From Chrysomallon squamiferum (lineage: Eukaryota > Mollusca > Gastropoda > Neomphalida > Peltospiridae): a stretch of DNA of 64,000 nt. Below are positions 12,401 through 26,100 of the stretch, one piece after another (position 1 is the first letter of the stretch; the number at the start of each line of letters is the position of its first letter). Made by a program: the position numbers and the translations under genes. Below the pieces are notes generated by a model that made no database searches, was not told the DNA's origin, and worked only from the letters and a program-made list of their open reading frames with translations. The stretch is taken from assembly GCA_012295275.1 (NCBI GenBank), contig CM022673.1, positions 19,831,810 through 19,895,809 on the forward strand, in the 5' to 3' direction.

Positions 12401-14070
12401 TTAGTGCAGTATTATTGTTTAACTTTATTTTTACACTACTACTACTACTACTTACAATCCTAGCTATTACTACTTAGAAAATTCAGGCAATGAAATTAAT
12501 ATAGAACGAAAAAACGAACAATAACGATTAAGTTTATTATCGGTTTTAAATTTGAATATCAGTCATGAATTAACTAACACCCTCCTTTCATTCTGTTACA
12601 TTTTTCTTTCTTTATTATACAGGCTAGAAATATTTAATAAACGTAATCTGTTAAAATTAATTATACGTTTGTATGTGAGTTTAAGTTTTAGATATTTTAA
12701 GAAGCCTTGATATAAAAAAATCAAAGATATCCCTTGACATATACTAAATAGAGTTAATTGTAGAGACTGGAATACAAAAGAAATGAGCGTATCGTCAGTA
12801 AAACAGATTTTTATTTGCAGATTTGGTTAAGATCTTGTCAAATTTCGCGGACAACCCGTTTAATGAAAAGATTATCGCCATTCATCAGAAACGATGACTT
12901 CAAGAATGATTCGCACCTGTGAGTTCTGCTGTAACAATGTGACGACACAAAACTGTAGTCATTAAACAATGAAAGGTTTGATGCCTCGAGGAATTACTTC
13001 ATCTGAACTATCGCCATAATATTATAAAGAAAATTTTAAATCTGGAATGACAAAGAGACTGCAAATTGTCGCGAATTAACTATGGTAGCCACAATTTTTT
13101 TTTTTTTTTTATGCCAACAAATTCTTAATCCATAAACCCTTGGTAAATTACGTACTGGAAAAAACCGAAAAGGAAATACTTAGCGTTTAGCATTTATGTG
13201 TTCATTAGGATATCTTTTGTAGTATTTGTACAATTATCACTTTTCTGTATTGCTTCTCTATTCATTTCATAGAAATTTCTTTGATATATATAATATAAGC
13301 TACTGGTAACAGTAGTTCTAACAGTTACTGTTGATTTAAATAAATAAATCACATGATCTTTAATAGAAAATAAAGGTGATTGATTTTAACTGTTTATATC
13401 GTCTTTCTTCAAACTTGTAATTAATTAACCGAGACCTTTTGTGTTACGTGTGAAGGTACACGTTAATGATAAAAACCGTCAGTGTCGGTAATAAACAGGT
13501 GATCAGAGTTGTCAAATTACCGAATGTTTTGTTTCTTCCCGGGATTTCCACTTAGAAACTCATTTAATTATTTTATCAGTATCAGTCCAGATTTACATTT
13601 AGACATTGTTAACTGATACTATTACTATTTAAGTGTTAGATAACAGTAATGTTTATGAACCTGATGGCCAGACAATAGGGAAGAATCTATTTTCTAATTA
13701 TTCAGTAATTATAACGGAGCGATGCTATGATTATTTGGCATAATATTGATAACATGTTAACTTATTAACCTGTGACATTTGTAATAATAAGTTCCTTTTA
13801 TTTTGTCTGGATATATATTTCTGAAATGATCAGTTTTATTTCAGAACTAAGCAGTGAACCCTTTGGAATGAATTGAATTAAATATGCTTTAATGGCCACC
13901 TAACAAGGAATATAAACTCCAAATTGACAGCAATCTATATAAATCAAAAAGTCTATCCACCAGAGAAATAAACACAACACCAGTTAAGGTTCACGTTAAT
14001 TATTTAATTATGATATACTGGTAACTTGATAATAATACATTATACAATCATAAAACATACGTTTAAGTAA
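9487..14070. other. intergenic DNA between second and third bHLH genes
   Basis: Mostly AT-rich with short AAT/TTA tracts (about 10687-10710, 12321-12345). Three less AT-rich stretches stand out, at about 10300-10440, 11700-12030 and 12835-13030. None encodes a recognisable protein. They are the best places to look for regulatory elements of the bHLH cluster, but there is no direct evidence for that role. Confidence 0.4.
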
Positions 14071-14161
14071 TTTTGCTCATTGTTTTGTGTGATGTTAGAG
14101 AGCAAAGTGTATTTACAAATATATAATTCTAAATGAAGCTAAACTGTTGTTTTAACATATG
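14071..14161 (+). repeat. 91-bp direct repeat, distal copy
   Basis: The segment beginning TTTTGCTCATTGTTTTGTGT and ending ACATATG recurs at 16277-16367 in the same orientation with three mismatches in 91 bases as I count them. The flanks do not match. The other copy lies just upstream of the third bHLH gene. Confidence 0.9.
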
Positions 14162-14689
14162 ATACGAGAAAGGTCATACAAGTATTAAGTAAGGTCATAC
14201 GGGGAACCAAGCCAAATAGAATCTGTACGGAGGACAGATTAAAACCTCAAAATTTTAGGTATAATAAATGTTATTGCAACAGGTTAATTGCATAAGATAT
14301 CCTATCAAAATAAGAATAGAAAACTGCTTACCATACTCATCCGTAAAAACAATGTCATTCAAAAACATTGCTTTCCGCGCCTGACTGAACTCTCGTCTTG
14401 ACCGTTTCTTTCGCTATCGCTTTCTTCGCTTACTTCGCTCTGCTCTTTTCTGTCCTTTTTAATTATCTTGAAAAAAAAAAAAAATTAACATTCTAATCAG
14501 AGCAAGCTGTTGTGCTAGCCTTTTTATAACAAAGCCATGGATTGAAAAATTAGCGGAAACAATAAAAAGAGCGGATGTGATTGTAGTAATAATTAAAGTT
14601 ACGCAATTTGACTTCATCGCTTAAACATAAAAGGAGCGGATCTCTGATTGAAGTAACAAATTTGGTTACGCAATCTGAATTCCGTGACA
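14162..14689. other. intergenic DNA
   Basis: Contains a TTTCGCT/CTTCGCT-rich stretch at about 14405-14445 and a short A-run near 14470. No gene recognised. Confidence 0.4.
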
Positions 14690-14734
<45 letters not shown>

Positions 14735-14735
14735 T
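14690..14735. repeat. (TTA)n microsatellite
   Basis: A near-perfect trinucleotide tract of about 45 bases. Further imperfect TTA/TTTA tracts follow at about 14900-14970. Confidence 0.95.
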
Positions 14736-15047
14736 GTCTCCGCTAAGACGCGGTTTTTCTGAATAATATATGTCGTTGTCTTTGCAGAAAAGTGCGCCTG
14801 AGCTATAAACACAAACATACTGCTTAAATAAAGCTTTAAGTTTCTTTTCGTTTCTTTCTTTTTTCTTTCTTTTTCTTTTTTTCATTAATTTTATTTTTGT
14901 TTTCTTGTGACTTATTATTATTATTTTTATTATTATCATTATTTTATTTTATTATTATTATTATTATTTTTTTAAGTGCATGATAAATATATCTTGTGAG
15001 ATTGTGAATCAAAGAGGACAAAGATACATCCGATACTTGGTATGGTA

Positions 15048-15049
<2 letters not shown>

Positions 15050-15120
<71 letters not shown>

Positions 15121-15134
15121 ATATATATATATAT

Positions 15135-15179
<45 letters not shown>
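15050..15179. repeat. compound microsatellite (CT)n-(TA)n-(GT)n
   Basis: Three adjacent dinucleotide tracts: CT at 15050-15116, TA at 15118-15135 and GT at 15137-15179. Overlapping frames on both strands are simple-sequence artefacts. Confidence 0.97.
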
Positions 15180-15183
<4 letters not shown>

Positions 15184-15831
15184 CGTAAGTATTAGTGTGC
15201 GTAAGTATCAGTTGAAATGTATTCACAATTAAATTTTGTTATTTTGATTCTAGTGGATATTTATCAGTTCTTTCCTCTGCAGAATGTTTGATCTGCTTAC
15301 ACAGTACAAAATTAAACACATTTTATATTCTCTTTAGCAAATATCAAAATTTGATACCCTTCAAATACAACGTTTTAACGTCTAATTTATTAAAACGCTA
15401 TATTATATATATGAATATATAGTATTACTGACCTGTGACAATCACTAAAACACTTCGTTTGTTTGTGTCAGTTATTATTTTATTACACGAAGAACTATAA
15501 CATTGACTTAAGTACTTGTGTCTGTGTGTATGTGTGTAAATACATACTGATTAAGACTTTTTGTTTGGTTTAGGCTTTTTTTCAAATTTCATTTTCAATT
15601 ATACTTGCATGTAAACATCAACGTCTGAATCTGTCCTTCTCCGTCGATTATAATTAATTGAGGTCTATATAGGCAAAATTCATCAGTACAATGCAGAATA
15701 TTTCCATTTGTAACAAAAATATTATTTTTCGCTTATCAGATTAATTTTTCAGTAATACGAGATATACGGGGATGGTGAAGGTACAGTAATCATGCTGAGA
15801 TAACCATCCCTAAAATACAATAAATACCGAA

Positions 15832-16219
15832 CACCTGCATAAGGGAAAAAAAAAAAAAAGTAGAAAAAAGACCATCAGCTATTGTGCAGGTGAACCGAGA
15901 ACGCGTTGGCACACGCGCGGATCTACCAATCAGAAGGAGCAATAAAGAACGCAGAAGGATTTTAATTATTGTAGTTTACAATATCTATGCCATTAGTTGA
16001 CAGTTCTGATATTATCTGCTGGGTTATTGAAAAATACCTAAATGAATGTTGTCATTTCCACAGAAACAAATCTGGTGTTAGTCGATCAGACGGCATTATA
16101 GAAAAATGGAGCAAACCATAAAGTGAAGATACCTCGCAAAGACAAGTGTTATTCAGTTACAGAATACTTATAACTAAGAATCATAATTGTGTAAACACTG
16201 AGCTGAACCGAATATAAAT
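15832..16219 (+). promoter_or_regulatory. presumed promoter region of third bHLH gene
   Basis: CACCTG at 15832-15837, CAGGTG at 15887-15892 and a CCAAT box at 15926-15930 precede a TATAAAT element at 16213-16219. The TATA lies about 270 bases before the start codon at 16486. A TCAGTC initiator-like motif at 16260 is slightly further downstream of the TATA than usual. This implies a leader of 220-245 bases that would include the 91-bp repeat. Confidence 0.4.
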
Positions 16220-16276
16220 GAGCAGCCTATGGCGATAGATACAACTGGAAATAATATCTTCAGTCTGTAGAATTTG

Positions 16277-16367
16277 TTTTGCTCATTGTTTTGTGTGATG
16301 TTAGAGAGCAAAGTGTATTTACAAATATATCATTCTAAATGGAGCTAAATTGTTGTTTTAACATATG
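16277..16367 (+). repeat. 91-bp direct repeat, proximal copy, in presumed 5' leader
   Basis: Near-identical partner of 14071-14161, differing at three positions. It sits between the TATA-like element and the start codon of the bHLH gene at 16486. If the TATA call is right, it is transcribed. Confidence 0.9.
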
Positions 16368-16485
16368 TTAGATTTATTAATTACAGAAGCATTTCCATCA
16401 TACTTGCCTACAAGAACAAATTCATTAACTAATAATAACTTGTTTCAAAATCACCAGCAGCACCGACTAGACCGTCGACAACACC

Positions 16486-16908
16486 ATGATTACTAAAGAT
16501 GAAAAACAATATTCTAAATGTGAATGTATAATGCCGCAAGGCTGTTCTAATGATGCAGATAGTGATGGGGTCTGTGAAACGTTATCTCAGATGAGTGCTA
16601 TCAGTGAAGATGCCTTTTCATGTAGTGAAGATACCGTCGATTCGGGTTTCTCCTTGAACGGACCACTGAGGAAAAAACGTCGCCGACGTCAGACTGCCAG
16701 TCAGCGTAAAGCGGCGAATTTGAGAGAACGACGTCGCATGTGTCTGCTGAATAAGGCATTTGATACACTAAAGCGCCATCTACCGAACATCACGAAAGAT
16801 AACCGTCTATCGAGAATGCAGACTCTGAAAGCGGCTGTAGTGTACATTGAATATTTATCTAGTCTTACCCAATGTAATATCTGTTTAAATAACAAAGATA
16901 CAGAATAA
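16486..16908 (+). CDS. short Fer3/Ptf1a-type bHLH factor, single exon (140 aa)
   Basis: A complete intronless frame from ATG to TAA. A strongly basic stretch (RKKRRRRQ, about 62-69) runs into the bHLH domain at about 73-127. The basic region AANLRERRRM has the conserved E-box contact residues; NKAFDTLKRHLPNI forms helix 1 and RLSRMQTLKAAVVYIEYLSS helix 2. The first 60 residues are acidic with many Ser and Cys, and much shorter than in the two neighbours. The tail after helix 2 is CNICLNNKDTE and carries two cysteines. Compared with Fer3, the loop has TKDN in place of the usual aromatic-Glu-Lys, so orthology is open. Role inferred from family: nuclear E-box-binding regulator of cell fate, dimerising with an E protein. 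Confidence 0.9.
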   Translation: MITKDEKQYSKCECIMPQGCSNDADSDGVCETLSQMSAISEDAFSCSEDTVDSGFSLNGPLRKKRRRRQTASQRKAANLRERRRMCLLNKAFDTLKRHLPNITKDNRLSRMQTLKAAVVYIEYLSSLTQCNICLNNKDTE

Positions 16909-16959
16909 TTAATTTACTGTGAAATAGTCACAAAAACAAGAGAAAGAAATGGACAGCAT

Positions 16960-17084
<125 letters not shown>

Positions 17085-17168
17085 GTATGTTCTAGGTTTT
17101 TTTTAACAGGAGTCTGTGCTGTTTTAGGTTAGATAAAATTAAGTGTGTTTAAAAATACAGTTAGTTTC

Positions 17169-17174
17169 AATAAA
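17169..17174 (+). terminator. polyadenylation signal of third bHLH gene
   Basis: First AATAAA after the stop codon at 16908, about 260 bases downstream and followed by a T-rich stretch. Confidence 0.5.
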
Positions 17175-20100
17175 CTTTTTCTGAACACATTCATTCTATC
17201 AATTTTTCCAGTTATTTTTGACTAGTATCAGAATTAGATTTATTTTTTTAACTTTTTGTATTCATTCTGTGAAACATAACGTACTCCCAATCTTCGCAAT
17301 CATAGAGAAATTCATAAAATGCTGATAAAAATGATGTAAATAATTTATTATCTAAACGACCTTTCATCGGAATATGTTCCTTTGAAAGACTTAGCTAACA
17401 GGAATTTTTAAATAACCTAATATCTTTAATCAAAATATAAATATAAATAATAACCTTATTTTGACTAAGTCAGTTTTATAGACTAATTAAATGTAATAAT
17501 TTCCCGCTTAATAGTTTCACAGATAACTAAGAGTTAGCAATTACCCAGGTTTTAACAATCCAGCCTTGGTTTCTAATAAATTAGTTTACTTTGTACTTAT
17601 TAAAACAAACTTAAGTGAACATTATTAGGTATTGCTATATCTCAAATAGTTTCTCAACCCTCAGTTAGTTGAAAAATGTACATAAATTTTCAAATAGTTC
17701 GGCACTATCTGAGGTTGAACAGTTTGAGGCAAAGATTCAACCATAACAGCATATTCACGCACACAATGCTTTTCCTCTTTAGTTTCCTCATTAAAATGTG
17801 TTAGTTTCGGTCACTAGTCACAACAGAGGTATTTAACAGATACAAAATAATAGACATCTAAAGAAGGGTATATTAATCTTCATCAGTTCACTTGAAAATC
17901 TAAAAAAAACACACACCTGGAAGCCTGAAAAATGGTTCGGTACTTTATTATTATTATTATTATTTTTTTTTTCAGTCCACATCAGTTAGAATAGGAATTT
18001 TGTTAGGGTATCTGGTTTTAAGTAGCATAATATTCTAAATCTCAGCATTAGTTATGCTCTTGAATGCAATTTTCTGTCTAATGGCCTCAAACCAAATTCA
18101 TCCGAAAATGTTTAGATTTCCGATATTATCCTATATTTAGTATATAGTACAAACATACAAATTATGGATATACATGCATATACATACAAACTAGATTATA
18201 TATCTAAAAATAGTGCATTTATAATTATGTCCAGAATAGAAATTTGAGATATTAGTTTCACTCATATATTGAAATTAAGTAACTCAGAAGACCCGACAAA
18301 AGTGCAATTGTTGTTGTTTGTTTGGCACAGATGAACTCAGATTATCGTAATAAAACTGACAGCGTTTCAGGTTATTTTGATTTATATTCATATATATTTA
18401 TATTTATATGTATTATCATTTTGTGACAATCTATTTTATTGATTTAGGTTTTTAATCCGGGAAGTGATTTTTCAAAAGAGTTTTCGTAGCACCTCGAGTA
18501 TTCAGCATAATCTTAGGAATGTTTTAATACCACTATTATTCCGAAATTACGATATCACTAATTCACTATTGGAGAAAGGGAGAGCTTTGCAAAAATCTAT
18601 ATTCTATCATTTCCACCTAGATGTTAGTAATCCACGGATCCCTGCATTATGAACATCAGATTCATTCATGAGTTATATCAGTATAATCAAACCTCTCCCA
18701 GAAATGATGTTTCTAGCAATTTTTAACTATTGTCACAAGATCCCCAGTATTTACAAGATATAAAAAGGTTAAAAAAAAGAAGAGAATAATAAATATAATA
18801 TTAAAAAAAGAAGAAAAAAAAAAAGAAAGAATAATAATAATAAAAATAATACCAAAAAAAACCTCAAGAAAAAAAAAATCATATATCTATATATTTATAC
18901 ATGTGTATATGCATGTATTTGTATGTAGATGTGCGTATGTGTATACGTACGAATGTATATTTTCTGTTCAAGCCAGAGTACTAACATTCATGGATAATGG
19001 ACAAAAAAAGATTACTGTTATTAATATATAAGAATAACAAATAAGTAATCTTCGATATATTTATTATTCACACTAACTCTTAGTTAAGAATAGAGGAAAA
19101 TAATAAGTTTAATTTGTATTTTCAAGTTTTTGTTTTCCTATCTGGCGTCTTTTCATTCTGTAATTTTCGACTTTTGGAATATAAAACATGATTTATTTCC
19201 AGGGAACTGTTCACCAAGCAAATATTTCATTTAATATTAAGATCCACTGATATCATTAATCCTGAATAAGGAAACACAATCCTTTGTAAGTCATCATAAA
19301 TGAACTTCTCATTTTTTTAATAAAACAAATAATCAAATATGTACGTTACTATCATTTGTTTAAAATAAGTATTATTTGTATTGTTATTGCCTGTTATCAG
19401 TAAGATTGTTTGTTGAATAGTTTTGTGAAAAACTGATTGCAAAAAAAGAGTGATGGTAATGACACCTTAATTGTTTTTTTATGAAACAGAAAAAACACAA
19501 ATGTCACTACTGTTTGTCGAATGCTTTAATTATATACATGTTTAGTTTAGCAAAATCTGTTGATAATATGACAAATGGAAGTTATTCAGTTTTTTTACTG
19601 TAATTTTCAAGCTTTCTGGAAAATGACTCGGAAGCAGCTGAAATAAAGAAGTAAGTTGGGTTCTGTTTTTTTATTATTAAAACTGATAATTTCTTTATAA
19701 ATTCATAGCTGTTATTGATACTAATATATAATGGCATAAAACTATATTAAAATAATACTGGTGTCATTAAATATTGAAAACAAGTTTATTTGTAAACTAC
19801 ATACTGTTGGAGATATTGTACTAATATCCATAGCTGTCATTAATTATTTAGTGACCATGACTGCTGTGAATTTATGAATGAATTAATGGTTACTGATACT
19901 ATGTCAAAAAGTACACCAGATACTAGGTCAAAGTACCTGTGAAAATCAAATGAAATACTATTTAACTAGTAATAAAAGTATGTGTAAAACACATTACGTC
20001 TCAGTTTTTTATGTGCAATTTAAACCTTACCTCATTGATTTTCTAATCTGATTTTTGACCAGTGTGTTGTAGAAATAATTTCACTTATGCTGATTTTGAG

Positions 20101-23100
20101 CTTGTACTGTTATAACATTTTAACAATTTTCATCAAGCGTCTGATTCTCAACATAATCTAAAACATGTCAAACAAATTTCTACACTGTTTCCTCAGTTTT
20201 AAAATACTTTTGAAGTCATTCATTCATTCTCTTGCAGGCACATTTCTCAGTCATAAAATGCTAAAATTTATGGATATTTCATTTATTATTTATTTCTGAG
20301 AGTTGAGACCATTACAGTTGGATTTAATATTTATTTTTAATGATCATTCATCATTATATTTTCTCCAGAATTCAAGAATCCTTTACTGAAACTAATCTAA
20401 ATCAACTAGGCAAACTAAAAACTGTCAGGCTTTTTTCTTTTATACATGAATAAAAACAAATTAATACACACCATTATATTAATAAATGAATTGTTTTCAT
20501 TGTTTTCATTGGATAAAACTAATTATTCTAAGGCAGCACGTCATGTAACAATTCTAAAATATTTGTATTTTCATTTAAAAAGATTTACTGAGCACTTTAA
20601 TAATTAAATAAGAGTCATTTTAAAACTGAACTACTGCTAATTAACATTGTGGTATATGTCGTCATAAATATTCACGTTTTGTAGGTAAGCAGGGTTTAAC
20701 TTAAATAATATAACAGCACTGAAACTTTTGCATTAAGAGCTAAAGGTACAACATCTACAAAGTCTGCAAAATCCACAATAACAAGATTATCAATGGAACA
20801 TGCATGCAATCGATTTCTCTCTTTTGAATTACCAAACTGAACTCGTTTGACATCAGGTAATTTTTATTCGTGCATGCATTCCACATGCATTTCAAATCGA
20901 GTTTCCATATAAATGGACCTAGTATGAATCAACGGTACAGCATTCCAAATTCGTTAACTGTGCGACGTCAGCTAACTACTGAAAATGAGGGAGGGCTCTT
21001 ACTGGCTTAGGAATGGTAATACACAACGAAATGTTGCTTTGAGATTTGTTGTCAGTGAGAGCGATGTTGATTAGCTTTGGTAACGGTACCAAGCAATTAA
21101 TTCGTTTCCCAATTGGCCACGTTCAGAAAGACCTCGAAAAAGAGAGGACCAATACAACCTCAATATAATTCCACAACAATGCACAATCAACATCTCAGAA
21201 CAGAATGGCAGGCATTCCCCAAGTCTTGCTCATATGTCTGACCAAAAGCATGAGACTTAAGATGTACTGAATGTCTTTACGCCTGAGATGGATTCACACA
21301 CTATTAATCTATGTGCCCATGTGTTCGACGCTTGCCATTTTGGCATCATGTCAAGCAGCCCAAGTATTCTCTGGCGAAGAACAACTCAGACGGACATTAG
21401 GTTGAACATCACTGATTTTTTGTGCGAAATTTAAAATATTTTTTCTTTGATCAGACAAGCTGTATATGCCAATCCTTTCTGTAAACACTCTCTTTCTCAT
21501 CAGCGAAGGCAAAGCAGCCTCTGTACCGTATTTAAAAACTGAAACGATGTTCTGAAGACAATTAGCAAGGCCTTCCATCACATCAGGTATCTTTGGTATA
21601 TTGAGACGACAATTCGCATTCGTTGAGCTGAAAAGCGGTCACGTGTTAATCAGCTGATCTTTATTTCATTATTCAGGTCGATTCAAATGTGTGAAGATTT
21701 CCCGAGTCGGTGACTCTTATTGCAATGTATTTACATACACGGTAATGTTTTTTTTTTTGTTTTTTTTTTAATGTACCTGTGAATTCAAAAATGATCTAAA
21801 GGAATGTAATGCCAAAATTACTGTTAAATGTGTATAATATTTAATGGAATCATTGCCAAATATAGAGTTGGCAAATATCAGCCAAAAAACCTATCTTTGG
21901 CGAAGAACGAGCGGTATTCATCCAAATCCGTATGAGCTGTTCTTCATCAGAAGATACTCTGGCTGCATGTCAGGTCACTAACTTGTAATCTGTTATATAT
22001 AGCAGTGATTTTCTGTAAATACAAAACAATAAACTGATTTATTTATTTATTTGAACCTTACTTTCTTTTGGTTAGTAAACTAATAATTGGTTCACTGCAA
22101 TTCTTATCACGAAGGTGATATTTAAATTTTCTGTGATAAAAGTGTTTTGAAAATTCAGTTTGTAATAATAGCGTTTATAAACATAGTTCAAAACTTGTGC
22201 ACGTTATTGTAGCACTAAATTCGTTTGGTTATTTGAATTACAAACTGACAACATTTTGAAACAGGTAAAATATTGTAAAAGGACTGATTTTTTGCATCAT
22301 TTTACAAACATATACTTACTTGCAGTCCAGTTCTTTTCAGTAATATATCTTTTCTTCAAGTAATAGTATTATTTACAAACTACTAATCACCAACTGAATG
22401 ATCAATACAATTATAGTAGTACAAAAATAATTTCCACAAACAATTTCTTTTGGCTCCATGAATGCTTTTGAAGGTAGCTTTTTCTTTATATTGTAATTTA
22501 TGTAATAGATGTTGTAATTTTGTATATGGTCATAATACATTTTTAATGTTTTGTGTTATAGTGATTTTTCAACAGTTAATTACCAATACATATTTCCAGA
22601 GCATCTAATTTCAGCTGCACACTTTGTTAACTAAATAAATAAACAAACAAATGGAAAAATAAATCCTTCATAAGTAATTGTCATATAATGATTTTATAAA
22701 ATTGTCTGTGATGGATCTAAGATGTTTAGTTATGATAACAAAAGCATTAGTTAAAAATAAACAAGACTGTTCCAACGTTTAAAGCCTACAAGAATATTTA
22801 TATACTTATTATATAATAAAACATTTGTGCATGATGTTAATAAAGTATTTACAACATTCCTGACAACTGATAAATTCTATGTACAGTATTGTATACTGTA
22901 ATATTCGCAGGTTTTAATATATCCCCCAAACTTCGTACTTTATAATTTTTAGAAAGTAAATATAAAACACTTTAGGATCAAAAATATTTTCACAGTTGTT
23001 CTAATAATAGTTCAGTAAATTATTTTTTTCATTTTCACTGTTGTTTTTGCAGGAATGATGTTACCTTATTTTTATTTTTAAATCAAGTTATCTCCCTTAC

Positions 23101-26100
23101 ACTGTCTTTTCTTTTCATAGGCATTTGTTTATTTTCTATAATTAGCAAAGGAATGATTGAATAAATGAATGAATAAATGAATGAATAAATCAGCTAGTGA
23201 GAAACAAAAATATTGTTTAGCCATTTTATGCCTGCTTTGTATTTTTTTTTTTATGTGTGATTTTTTTTTCTTTTAATTCGACATTCTGTATAAATCCCTG
23301 TGTGTTCATGATAGCAACTGAATTTAGCTTTGTGCAGAAAACTGCCAGATTAATTGCCTCTTTCACAGTGGTAACTATTTTGACATATCTTTGCATTACT
23401 ACACGTACTTAGTACGTATCACTTGCTGATTGAATGTGATCAAGAAAACTGAATTTGTGTTGTCACATTTCTCCCTCATTTCTCCCTAAAATTTGGACCA
23501 AAAATGAAGCTTGATACGGTGTACATTTTAATTATTTATTTATGATTGTTTTGTCAGACCATTTGTCACAAACTGGTTAAATAACTTTTAGGTAATTTTC
23601 ATATAAGCAAATGACAAGACAGTTTCAGAAGTTTCAGAAGACAAAGTAACATTTTTTGCGTGAAATATTTTTAAATATGAAATTAAAAACAAGAGAGAGA
23701 TTAATTATCATGTATGATCACAATCTGCCCCAGCCATATATAATATTTGGATGCCAATGACTTCTAATGCAGACATATTTTAATCATGTAATTATTTATA
23801 TGGATATTTAATAAAAACAAATAAATCCATTAACCTCATCTGTGCCCCTTTAACATTCAATGGAAATATGATTTTGGGCTTTACTACTATTTTAATTTCA
23901 GATTAAATTTAATTAAAATAATTTCACACCAGTTGTTGAAAAGAAAACAGATTAGTGACCAGATTGTTGGTCAAGTTTAATAGTTCTGTGTTTCATGATT
24001 CCATTTGCAAGCAGTTCTGTGTTTGTCATTAGATCAGATGTACTTTAAATATATTAATTATGTTTCACAACAAGACTGCATGTACTTCTTGTTTTATCCA
24101 AATAATAAAATCTTTCTGAAGGAATGGTTGGTATTTTATGTGTTACTGAAAGTAGAGCTAATACATATCTGAATAGTTCTTATATCTTCAGATGTTTTCA
24201 TTTTTCAGTAAAGCTTATAATAATTGTGTTCAGCATTATCCTTTAAGGTTTTAATATGCTGCTGACTAAGAGGTTTGAACCTATTTCCTTTCATTTGTAA
24301 TTCAGAGATCTGATAAGCACATTTTATAAGAGATAAAAACAGGTTAGTCAGGATTCTACATGGAGAGTGTATGTAGCTTGTAGGTGGACTCTTTCTTTGG
24401 TCCATGAGAAAATTTACTCCTGAATCATTTAGGACACTTCTTCTTTCTTATTTTGTGCCTCCCAGGTTCAAATATTTTATTGATTATAATTGGATTATAC
24501 ACCTGTGAATAAATGCTATTTTTTTAATCAGACAGTTTCACCATTTAATTTTTTTTTTAAATTTTTTTTTCTTAGACTTTTGAAGGGTTTTTATTATTAT
24601 GATTTTTTTTTTAAAACATTACCCTTTATTAATATAAAAGGAACAGAAACAACAACAACAGCTATAAAAAAGAACAGAAAAAAAAGAAGAAAAGAAGGTC
24701 CCAAACCAAATGTAATTAAAATGTCATATCTTGTGGTTATGGATAAAATTCTGTGGTTTTCACTTTTCTGTTGGAGAGGTGTTGTATGTGTGTTTAGCAG
24801 CTGTAATATACTTTTCTGTATTCATATATCGGCATGTGCAGAAATATAAATAGAACACAATAATTATTTGATGTTTTACTGAAATCTATTCTATTGGAAA
24901 AAATTAATCTGATGGTCTCCAAAAGGATACAAAACTAACTTACCTGAAATGTCCATCTGATTGCAAACATTTCAGATATCAGACTAACAGAATATCTACG
25001 TGACATCTTTACAACAATTTGCTACACACATTACAAGTCTAGATCATGGATTCAAAGAAGAAATGTTACCCAACCAGAAAAAGCTGTTTTTATGTGATTT
25101 TTTTTCATTTAATAATAGTTTTTAAAGGTTCTAAGATGCAGTATTTAGCTTGCAGTAGAGATCCCTGATAGAAGTGATGTATGTGTACGTGATTACAAAC
25201 AGCTTATTGGAGTGCTGTAATAGTTGCTGAACATTCTGTCAATTGATCATAGTAATTTATGGTTAAAAAATAATGAAGTACATAGCATTGTTTTTTTTAG
25301 GGCAAAGGATTTCTTCTTTACATTAAATGAGATCTGTTTTATGACAAACAAGACAGTGCTTATAATGGTAGGAGAACAATGCAGAATGGCTAAGGATGGA
25401 CCTTCCAACTACCCATATATAAAACTAGTAACTATATAGCTAAAGACATGTCCATTTATCTTCTCCACATTCAATGGAATCACCAGTCTACCTATTTAAT
25501 CCATCATCAAGATGACAATGGGCAAAATATCAAATATTATTGTATGGCAAAATGTTTAATTTCACTGAAATAATAAAAAAATATTTTACAGGTCCAAGTT
25601 TTAAAAATTATATTGGAAACCTCATAAAGGAAAATAATTAATAATCTGCTATTATAATATAGGAATTTTGTACTACAATGAATTGTTATTCAGTTCCAGA
25701 CATAACCTATATAAAATATACTGATATCACCTGATGAGGTTTACTAGTTATTGCTGAATCTTCTATTGAATGTATATGAAATGCTTATATGTATGTATGT
25801 GTGTGTGTGTGTGTGTGTGTGTGCATTTATGTTTGTGTATATAAATATGTATATGTATTTATGCATGAAGTAGAATGCATGGAGGTTATTTTGTAGATAG
25901 ATAGTTATATAGATTTAAATTAAACATTAATTGCTGGTGGTTACATATAACACTCCCCCCCACACACATACCTGTATATTATAAGTGTAGGTATATATGT
26001 ATGTGTGTCTAAATAGCTGTATATATCACAGAATATACAGTTTGAAACCTGACATTATCACCTAGGTGCTAATTCACTAGTTGACATTTTGTCCTACAAC

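Noticed and set aside
14972-15226. Overlapping frames on both strands with His-Thr, Arg-Glu or Ser-Leu runs
   Set aside because: They are translations of the CT-TA-GT compound microsatellite; no complex sequence supports coding.
16701-16895. 64-codon minus-strand frame inside the third bHLH gene
   Set aside because: Antisense shadow of the conserved bHLH coding region, which is clearly on the + strand.
21351-21581. 76-codon minus-strand frame in a less AT-rich patch
   Set aside because: No domain recognised and no flanking coding signal; possibly part of an old repeat. Kept only as a note in the surrounding region.
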